64,000 bases of DNA from Anisus vortex (lineage: Eukaryota; Mollusca; Gastropoda; Planorbidae): NCBI GenBank assembly GCA_949126835.1, contig OX421503.1:6349457-6413456 (forward strand), written 5' to 3'. The notes under the pieces are model-generated. The model was given only the letters and a program-made list of their open reading frames with translations. It did no database searches and was not told the DNA's origin. Positions 44,334 to 54,253 of this stretch are shown piece by piece. Position numbers and translations under genes: made by a program. The number at the start of each line of letters is the position of its first letter. Positions within the stretch are counted from its first letter, which is position 1.

Positions 44334-45007
44334 TGTTACGTCCACAATCCCCTTGTGGCCAGAGCTGTGTAGATCTTGCTGATAATTCTCGTTAGTCCTA
44401 GGGGAGACTTTAATTATTAGTATTTATGTTTCAGTATTACACGAACTCTTCTTATAGTCCTGGGCACAAATTCAGTATTTGTATTCCAACATTTCCTTTC
44501 TTGTACATTATGGTAGTAGATAAGTCTTATAGTAATGTATAAAACACAATAGGATAGTAACTCGACAAGGAAGCTTCAGTGTAACTGTTGTTGATAGTTT
44601 ATTTCAGGTGGTATGTTCAATATATACAATATATCTATTATGTACTGTTAGAATAAAATAGTGCAAACACAAACGTTCTCAAAGGAACATATTTTGAAAC
44701 TCTCTGTCTTTCAGACAAAACAAATCATTAAATACTATCCGAGTGGTGCAAGGGATAGACCCATTACCAGTAGGGGTGAAAATCATGGTATCATTACAAA
44801 ACTCATAACAAAAACGATAGGAACTTCCCCTATTAAATAATGAGTCGTTCCCAGACTCTGAGAATTTGAGATCAACACAGAATCCCAACATTACCTAGAA
44901 CCTTTTATTTTCCTACTAAACGTCCTTATAAAGGTGTGTAGTAAGAAAAGAGAGAGAGAGAGGAATAAACATTGCGTGTTCCAATTCTTGGAAAAACAAT
45001 ATACATG

Positions 45008-45010
<3 letters not shown>
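44334..45010 (-). repeat. 5' LTR of family-1 copy 2
   Basis: 677 bp, TG...CA bounded on the plus strand, outer edge in (TA)n. Confidence 0.92.

Positions 45011-45045
<35 letters not shown>
45011..45045. repeat. (TA)n microsatellite
   Basis: TA tract directly outside the LTR, as for copy 1. Confidence 0.9.
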
Positions 45046-45049
<4 letters not shown>

Positions 45050-45311
45050 TTAAATTAGTTTTAATATTGTAAATTAGATAAATATATGCACTGAATTCGC
45101 TTAGGCCTTGACAATGCCTATTTTAATTGGTTGACACCGTTTTAGAAATAAAAGTCTAGATTTTTTTAAAGCAGATATGGGGGTCGTATCTGATTCTAAA
45201 ATGAAAAGCTGTAATATGCGCATCTTTTAAATCTTCGTATTCCACACATCCCTAGGTATGTTGGACCATTGAAGCGCCACAGATGACATGAATGTACAAC
45301 AGCCTAAAAGT

Positions 45312-45850
45312 GGGTCTTTTTAAAGAAACACAAGTACGTTTTTATTAGAGCTACAAGTGGGTATTTTCAAAAAAACACAAGTACGTTTTTATAAGAGTTA
45401 AAATTACGGTCTTTTCAAGGAAACGCAAGTGCGTTTTTATAAGAGCGAATAGTAGGGTCTTTTCAATGAAACAAAAGTACGTTTTTATAAGACCTATAAG
45501 AAGGGTTTTTTCAAGGAACCAAAGGTACTTTTTTATAAGAACTATATGTTGGGTCTGTTCAATGAAACAAAGGTACGTTTTTATAAGATCTCTAAGTGGG
45601 GTCTTTTCAATGAAACAAAGGTACGTTTTTATAAGACCTATAAGTAGGGTCTTTTAAGGAAACAAAGGTACGTTTTTATAAGACCTATAAGTAGGGTCTT
45701 TTCAATGAAACAAAGGTACGTTTTTATAAGACCTATAAGGAGGGTCTTTTAAGGAAACAAAGGTACGTTTTTATAAGACCTATAAGTAGGGTCTTTTCAT
45801 TGAAACAAAGGTACGTTTTTATAAGAGCTAAAAGTGGGGTATTTTTATAA
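45312..45850 (+). repeat. 48-bp minisatellite, about 11 units
   Basis: Head-to-tail units containing GGGTCTTTTCAATGAAACA, AAGGTACGTTTTTATAAGA and CCTATAAGTA. Flanking units are diverged and central ones nearly identical, the usual pattern of array growth from the middle. The period of 48 is a multiple of three, so a 63-codon open frame (45466-45657, repeating MKQRYVFIRPIS) exists, but no splice or start context supports coding. Confidence 0.9.
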
Positions 45851-46264
45851 AAAAAAAAGATAGGGCGATCTAAAGAAAAGACAAAAATAGGGTCATTTGA
45901 ATGTAAATGATAAAAAAGTAAAACGTTTACAATTTAAAATGCACGGGTAAATCATTTGGTAGGATTTTTTCTTGAAGTAAAATCTGCTATGATGTTATTT
46001 TCCGTGTATAACTTAAATTAGATATTCCTGATTTCTGTATGTGTAATTTTTGACAAACATTATCCAGTGGAGAGTCAGACAATTTTAGTCTTAAGATCTG
46101 GAAAGTAGAAACATCTACAGACCAACAATTAAATATGGTGAAAGGTAAAGAAGAAAAAAACAAATAAGAATGCGAAACGGTTTAGTTTCTCCCGAAAGAA
46201 ATGTCAACAAAGAAGTGAAAAATCAATTAAAAGAGACAGCAGTTGATTATTACAGTAGCATGGC
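45851..46264. other. AT-rich stretch, nothing recognised
   Basis: No gene or repeat copy seen. Confidence 0.4.
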
Positions 46265-48064
46265 CAGTGGCGGCCGCTCCCCCTACGACCATTTTTTTTT
46301 AAAGAAAGGGCCTTTTCGGGAAAAAAAAATATTTAATTAATAATTTTAACAAGCCACGAAGCACAATTTATGATGTTTCTATTTTTTGTCTTTAAATTGC
46401 ATTTCAACAATTTAATTTATTACAATCATTTTGAATCATTCAGCGTGCCAACAGCGTGAAAGTCAAACTAATCAACTATATTATTTTTATAAGACAATTT
46501 ATTTAGTGCCGTAGCAAGGCCAAGACCAAAAGAAAAGGAGCGTAATAGAAAAAATCATTAACGCGTTTTATATTTAATTAAAAATTAACCCTAATGTTAT
46601 TATCAGCTTTAAAAAAAAATCCATTCCTAGCTAATACACAATTTTATTACTCAACTTACACATTATTAGGTATCAACTTTTCAATTTAGTTGACAAGTAT
46701 TTATTCTTTTTTTTTTTTTTTAAGTAATAGATATAAAGTCGTTAATGTTAGTTCTCAGAATAACTGAGTCTAACATGGTATTTTAACCCCAATAATATCT
46801 GGTGCATATAATTGCGTAGAACACATTACAATTGAGTGGAAGAGATACGTAATAATCATACAAACTGGGTAGATATTTTAATGCTTGAAAATGTACATGT
46901 ACATTCCTTAGTCATAAAATATTTATATAATTTTCAACTATCTTGTGTAATTTGATCATTCCTAAGTTACAAATTGTAAGCCATTATTTTTTTAAAAAAG
47001 GAAACAAAAAAACAAAACCAAAACTACGGACACATAATAGAAATGTAAAGAGAAGAATTATCTCCCTTTGAGTAAATTCTCCAAATTTGATGCTAGTGAT
47101 ACCAAAGGAGTCTATTGTTTTAATATAGATCTAACTAGTGTACTTCTGAAAATGCTCATCTATCTTAGTTTGCCTTAAATTAGCGAAAGAGTTAACTGTT
47201 TTAAAATGGATTTCACGGAAAGATATGCCTAGTTTCAATGCAAATCCATTCCAGTTGCCCAACACTTCAAGTGCTTTTGGACCCAGTCTTGTAAATGGAA
47301 GTTTAATTTACTAAAACGTGTCGCCAAGTCATACAGAAACATCGGCTTCAACAGTCAGTTCTCCTTCTTCAATAACGGATTTTTTTTTTCCATTAAGATA
47401 CATCTTAATTGCTTCCAGATAATAAAATAATATATCCAAGACTTTATCTATACACCGTGTGACTTTCTTCTAGAAGAGACTTGAGAAACTATACATTTAA
47501 CTATATTAACAATACATTCAATCAAAGATTGCAAATCCAGTGATGGGAGTTTTGCATACAAAGATTCCTGAACTTATACAGTCGACATCCAGTGTGATTC
47601 CCATGTAGTTCGCCATGCAGCACCCTCTAATTTTGCTGACAAACGTTGTGTTCACTTGCATTAAACAATATTCTTGGAGGTCTTTCGAATGCCACTGAAA
47701 ATCGTTATGCGTGCCAAGTCTGGCACGCGCGTCTTAGGTTGCCGACACCTGCTATAAATCATTCGCGTTGCTTCTATAAATACTTTCCGATAGTAGATGT
47801 TCATCCCGAAAATTAACAGTAGATGCAATCAATTTTGCAGAAATTACCATCAATATTAGATCTACCTGCTAGAAAAAGAATCGTGAATGGTTAAATAAAA
47901 ACTTTACTATTATACAGTGTGGGTATCCTGAGGCACAGGGTTTTCTTATAACCTTAATACGTACAAATTCTTTGTTATTCTATTAATCTGGAAAAATTGT
48001 TAAAAAAGGGGCCGTTATCCTAAAATTTGGCTCCCCTTAGCATCAAAACCTGGCTACGCCACTG
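46265..48064. mobile_element. Old hAT-like DNA transposon remnant
   Basis: Inverted ends CAGTGGCGGCCGCTCC (46265) and, inverted, CAGTGGCGTAGCCAGG (48064) share the CAGTGGCG start common among hAT elements. The 1.8-kb interior has no intact frame. Some minus-strand stretches look protein-like between stops. Flanking 8-mers do not match, so it is old or the ends are unrelated. Confidence 0.35.
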
Positions 48065-48639
48065 GTGCGTTATAATAGTATGCAAAATATTAATTAAAGC
48101 ACATCGTGTACTGCGCCAGACAAAGACAGCTCTATGTGTTTAACAATAGAAATGTTCCGGTCGCCAGGGCTGTTCAGGAAATGTAAACCCCTTCTAATGA
48201 AATCATGATAACTTCAACAGAACCTTATAAGAAGGACATAAAGAGAGAGTAAGACTTCATGCACTCATTGACACAACTACGAAATACACATCTGGCCCAC
48301 AATTGTTTTGCGTTACACTTGTAACACATGAACCAGTCTACTTGTCTTGCGGGTCATTAGATTTGTTTTAATGTCCAAGAAGATAAAACTGACCCTCATT
48401 TAAGAGCTTTGGGAGCTTTTCATCTCTTCTACGGTCAGTAAGAAAAAGCTAGAACTCTAACTTGTAAGAGAGATGTGTGTCGTCCATAGGCAGACAAAAA
48501 AAGAATAAGGCGAATTATCAACTGATAGATTTCCTTTCTTTTCAAAGCGTTTGTATGTATTCTCTAAATAAATATATATAAACAATTCTCTTTGTATTAT
48601 ATTTTTTTTTATTGTAACATGCCTTGGTTATTTTTTCTT

Positions 48640-49660
48640 CTAAAAAGGCCTTTAATCTTATTCTCTCTGTGTGCTATCCACTTCACTACGTTAGGAATTT
48701 ATAATCTTTTGATCCCGGGATCGCTTCATAACAATGTTTTCTTCTCATAATTAGATATGATGCACTCGCCATCACCCTCGTGGCACCCTGACAATATCGA
48801 GAAATTTCAACATGCCGAATGTAAATATCAAATGCTTGAGATTAATAAGGAAGTAGGAATAGCTTTCATCAGCACTTGAAGTCGAGCGTGTTATGGGCTC
48901 AAGAGTCAGTGATTCTCAAATTGGGAAAACGACCAAAACTTAAACATTTCTTTATGACTATTGTCCATAACACTATACATATGTAGTATTTTCATTTTAG
49001 CGACTCGTGATGTTAAATGTCAAATTACACAGCAGGTCTATCGAGAATTAGGAAAAACAAATTGTAAATCATTGTTAAAATTGCAAATAGTATATTTGCA
49101 AATTATAATTGTTAGAAATTAATAAGCCAAAAGCATTAGAAGTGCAACATATTAATTTTGGCTGGCCAACAAATACATTGTTTATGTAACGTCAATTTTC
49201 AATTGCGTTGTACCGGATATAAAACTCAAATAAATGGGTATTTCAAATATATTTTGATAGATAAAAAAAATAAAAAAAAAATACACAGTTTTATATGAAC
49301 CTACTGGTGTGCTTATGCAAATAAACGTAATATTTATTATAAGGGTTTGTCTATGTCATTCAACATGTCAAAACATAATTCTTCTCATTTACTTTTCTTA
49401 AATGTATCTTAACTTGTTAAAGCTCCTTCTCAACTGAAAATAAATGTGTCCTTTGCGTATCGGTTGTTGGAGTCTAGTCTTTAATTTTGATTAGTTCTCT
49501 TTTTGTCTCTAAAGTATTTCTTGTAGGTTTACATTTAAAGTCTTGGAATGAAATGGGAGACATTTTTACTAACTAAATTATAAACTACAATATTTCAATT
49601 ATTTGTTCTTAGGGATCCCCACGGTTTCCGTATGACTAACTCCTTGATTTACATTAGTAT
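48640..49660 (+). repeat. Dispersed repeat, direct copy (inverted pair of 36180-37330)
   Basis: Blocks as listed for its partner. Its first 420 bp also match 1130-1600. Includes CAGTGATTCTCAAATTGGG at 48908. Confidence 0.7.
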
Positions 49661-50758
49661 GATCTTTCATGTATGTAATACTTAACTATTCCATAATTTG
49701 CAGACGCAACAAAAGTGGATTTATTTTAATCTTTTTGCAGTCGTTACTAAACAGATAAATTGACAACCATAAAAGGAAATAGAAATCCTAGTCCCGCCTA
49801 CAAAACTTGCTTTGGGGAGAGAGAAAATAAGCAATGTGTGATCCAGTATCGGGCACAATATTGATATGTAACATTCATTGACATAATTTTTGGCCATATC
49901 CATAGATTATTTTTTTCCTTTAGCACATATTGAAATAGAATAGGTATATAACTTTAGTTTTTAATGCTCGTGTTTTTGTATGAATTCGCGTTGTTTATAC
50001 ATCATAATGTATGTCTGAACTAGTTAATTTTTAATAATATTATATAAATCTTATATAATATTTAGTTCACTTTGTAATGTCCCGGGTCTCATGTCTTAAG
50101 TATATGATCTGTTTCACTATGAAATAATACAGTCCAGCTACTCTATGAATGTTTAAAGCATAATTTAATAATATAACATAAAAAAAAGTGTCATTGTAGA
50201 TACTAAGTAACCCAGTTAACACTCTGCAAAACAACAACTAACTACTATAAATGTTTTGTTGCAAAAGGTGCTAGAAAGGAAGATAAGCGCAACATTTTAA
50301 AAAAGAGCGAGGAGTTGTCTCCCTTATTCCCTCTCAATTACCTCTCTCTCTCTGAATGAGTTAAAGTAAGTTCCTATATAAATATTAATAAAAGAAGACT
50401 AATGTTTTCTCTCTCTCGTATTGTACATTTATAAATATTTGTGTTAGTTGTTTTGATATTTTTTGTCTTTGTTAAAAATGATGTGTAATATCAATGTAAA
50501 ACTTAAATTTGTGTTGTCAGTGTTTATATATTTATACTGATTCTCTTGTAAAAAAAATGCTACTTTCATTGATAATCAAGCAGCATTTGTTATTTTCAAG
50601 TAAGCATGTGTGAGTGATTAATGTTATTGTTATTTTAAATTGTAAACATTTTTTGTTTTTTGTAAATGTATTATTAATGTTTTTCTAATGTTCAATTTGT
50701 AAATATTAACATCCATTGTTCCCTAAAGTAAATTATAAGTTAAAAGTAAACAAACGTA
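49661..50758. other. AT-rich stretch, nothing recognised
   Basis: No coding region is seen. It may contain the lost 5' part of the element fragment that follows. Confidence 0.35.
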
Positions 50759-52067
50759 TTGTTCACCATTGATAATATCACACACGTTTTTAGTTCAATC
50801 TATCATACAGAGTCTAATGGAATGATTGAGCGAGCTTACCAAACATTTAAACAGACGATAGCTAAAGTATGTGAGGAACATCCATTTGAATGGGATGATT
50901 TCCTACCTCCTATTATGTTTGCCTATAGACAGTCCATTCATGAAAGTACAGGTTATTCACCGTTTGAATTAATTTTTGGAAAGAATCCAAATGGAACTCT
51001 AGATAATTTTAAATCACAACTGTTAAACATGAAAGATACAAAAATGTCACCATTTGACCTAATAAACAAAACAGAAAAACACATGAAAACAGCTTATGAA
51101 TTTGCTGTCAAAAAGAATCAAGAAATAAAGTCTAAAACTGTAAACAGAAAATGTTCATAAAAACATAAGGAAATTAGAAGTTAGTAATAACGTACTTGTT
51201 TTTTTACCAATTGGCAGTGGTAATACCATGGAATGGAAAGGTCCTTTTGAAATAGTGCATAAGTTATCTGATGTGACTTACAAAATTAACATAGATGATA
51301 AAGAAAAAATTGTTCACATTAACAATTTAAGAGCTTATGAAGAAAGCCAAATAATTGAAACTGAATCAGAAAATAATAGCAAAATAGAACACAACAATAT
51401 TATAATCATTGAAGATGAAAATGTTAAAGACATTTCCAATAATATTGACTATCTATGTGACATAACCACAACATCAACTAATGAAAAAGATCAAATTCAG
51501 TTAGAACATATTGAAAATGAAGAAGTTAAAAAAAACATTGTAAATATATTAAATAAATTTAATACATCAATAACAGAGAAACCAGGTTTGACAAATAAAA
51601 TTAAGCATAGAATAGAACATATTATTGTACCTAGTCTATAGACATCAATAAGATTGTATAAATATTGCTGATAGATAATCTTGATAAATTAGCCTAATCA
51701 TTATCTATACCTATTCCTGACATACAAAAGATTGTGTCAAGAAATCAAAGTAATATTAGTACAACTGAATTAGATTAGACAATACAAAAAATGAATTGTC
51801 TATGGCTAATTGTCAATGTAAACATTAGACATCATTCTTTGTGTCTTTTGATTATTTTGTACCAATGGATTTTTGTGTGTGTATATATATTGTATGAATT
51901 ATTATGATTATTGTCTGAATTATTACATGAATTTAATATGCCTTGATTAAGATTACTATTTTTTATGAATGTTTTTTTATAAATTGATGCTTGTAACTTT
52001 TTGTATATTGTGTATACATTCAAAAATAATAATGAATTATTATTTTTTCCTATGCGCAGGGAGTAAT
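50759..52067 (+). pseudogene. Broken Gmr1-like element, integrase C-half
   Basis: Plus strand. Frame 1 (50759-51160) begins inside an integrase core (FSSIYHTESNGMIERAYQTF), with the catalytic glutamate in the GMIERAY motif, and runs to the core's end. After a frameshift, frame 2 (51228-51641) has the GPFEIVHKLSDVTYKI domain, an Asn/Glu-rich linker, and the very start of RT (KPGLTNKIKHRIEHI), then a stop. From about 51650 it aligns inverted with the 3' non-coding part of the element at 52568 (CATTAGACAT, TTCTTTGTGTC). A GCAGGGAG tract followed by TGTTATAG near 52060 may be the purine tract and 3' LTR start. Gag, protease and most of RT are absent. Confidence 0.75.
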
Positions 52068-52567
52068 GTTATAGACTAACATAAATATATAGTATGAGGG
52101 TCTAAGGAAAATAACTCATATAATCAAAATGTATTTCACGAGTTATTGCCGCTATGTATTGCTCCTATGTTTCTAAGTCGTAGTGCGACGCTATGTTCAT
52201 TCATGCTTTACACGAGAATTGTGTGCTGTTAGCTTTAAGCAGTGAGAATCACGGGAGTTGAGAAACTGGTCATATGACGAGCGAAGAGTTTATTTGATAG
52301 TTAACTGCTAATGGTTACAGATAAATAAACCATTAACAAAGATGCTTTCGCTAAGGACTTGTGAATAAAGCCCATTGCCCAATAAACTATAATTACTCAT
52401 CAATATAATTAGACGATTGAAAGCTATTATATTTCAATAATTAGCTATAAAAGTATTTTTGATTTCAAAATTTGAAAGCTTACAAGGCCTAAAAACCCTT
52501 CGAGTGGGCGTGACTAATTTATTGTTTACAAAAATTGTTCAAAAACGTCATTATAATTAAACAACCG

Positions 52568-53022
52568 TGTTGATGTCCTATTATTATTATTGGACTATCA
52601 AACATTACCACCAGTCTTCTCAGAGTATTTGAGTTGCAGTAGCTGAATTATTTGATTGATTTGAACATCAAAATGGACGACATCACCACAATATAAATTC
52701 CAAACTTGTAAATAATAAATGAACGACTTATTGCAGCATATTATTTAATAACAATTCATTAACAGTTGACACTTCACATCCAATGAACAAATATAGCTTT
52801 ATAGTATCAACATAATACACAATTTTATTTATTTCTCCTGAGTCTAAAATACTGCCTGCGTTCCTTGTGAGTTATGAGAAAAGACTGCCGACCGCATGGA
52901 CCGTCACTTAACTATATCTACTTCCGATATAGGTTTTCTTAATATCCAAAAATGGGTTTTATTTCGACTTTTTAATTATTAATATAGTTACTACCTATAT
53001 ATTATTTAATGGCTTCATAGCA
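52568..53022 (-). repeat. 3' LTR of family-2 element
   Basis: 455 bp, same as 59277-59731 as far as can be read. On the minus strand it is preceded by the purine-rich GGTTGGGGGGGTA. Confidence 0.93.
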
Positions 53023-54253
53023 TACCCCCCAACCACAGAGAAAAAATAATAATTTATTATTATTTTTGATACGAAAAATGTTTACAATAATGAAAAAAAT
53101 TATCTTAATCTTAATTAATGCATATAATCATTCATTTAATAATACATAGAGAAAAAATCCATTTAATATATGTACAAACAATCAAAAAACATATTTATAG
53201 GCAGAAATATGACACAAAGAATAATGTCTAATGTTTATATGACAATTAGTCATAGACAATTATCTTTAGGTATTGTCTAATCAACTTCAGTAATACTGAG
53301 ATAAACTATTGGATATCAGTGATGTGTATGGATAATTATTATGCTAAATACTCATCAAGGCTGTCGAGATTATCCACTATCTTTATCTCACTAAATCTAA
53401 ATAGATTCCATGAAAATTTTTTCATACAACATTTATTAGTTTATACACTAAGATTAATATAATACTAATGTCGGTTTTTTTTATAATTGTCATTTTGTAT
53501 TGATATTCTCATCATGGTTATTATGAATATATATCTTCATAATATTTATTTTGAATTGATATTCTTATTGATTCTTATTGATTATTATTGATTATTATTG
53601 ATTATTATTGATTGATATTCTCAATAACATTACTTACAATGTAACATGATTATCTTTAATCTTAGTTTACAATAAAATATTACACAAATTATTCAAGTCT
53701 TTTCTTCAATTATATATTTATATTACACTGCTCATTTTCCTGTGAGTCTTATATGTATCATTTATTTATTGGCTTCAATGCTATCTTTAGTCTTACATGA
53801 ATACAATACAATATTACCATCTAATGCTCTGACTTTAGAGTCTCACATAGGCATTTCATTATTATATCATTCTTATTTCAATTCCTCTAATGCTTTTTTA
53901 AAGACTTACATAGGCATATTAATATTAACATATGGCATAACAGATTCACTGTTCAGAGGCCACAAAATTTTATGTGCTTAACAGTCTTACCAAACTGTTC
54001 AGAGGCTACATAAAAAAAATTATTCCAACTGACAATTATTATTTTTATCAGCTCAGCTATTTATAATTCAACACTGTAGATTATTCAGTTTTGCAAGTGG
54101 TGATTATATCTCATCAATTAAATTATTTACAGCAGTATCCATATTTACATATTTGTTCTTTACAAAGAGAAAAAAAAATGTTATCATGTCATTATACTTG
54201 TTACTGAAAATATCATATCTCATTCACAAATTTATTTATTCGTATGTATAATT
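53023..54253 (-). other. 3' non-coding part of family-2 element
   Basis: Purine tract next to the LTR, then AT-rich DNA with a tandem GATTATTATT patch (53570-53615). No frame. Confidence 0.6.

Larger units (their letters stand above)
38173..45010 (-). mobile_element. Family-1 Gmr1-like LTR retrotransposon, copy 2
   Basis: A 6838-bp element on the minus strand, nearly identical to the one at 5029-11773 through LTRs, coding region and 3' non-coding part. Its polyprotein frame is uninterrupted, but it carries the same RT/RNase H deletion junction at about 40125. The leader (43915-44333) is longer, with a duplicated segment of about 55 bp. The right edge runs into (TA)n, the left edge does not (CTATGCTTAT), and no target duplication is visible. 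Confidence 0.93.

Noticed and set aside
45466..45657. 63-codon repetitive frame as a repeat-protein gene
   Set aside because: Explained by a 48-bp minisatellite. No promoter, acceptor or conserved start.
45300..45860. CRISPR-like array
   Set aside because: Units are contiguous 48-mers without unique spacers, and the genome is eukaryotic.
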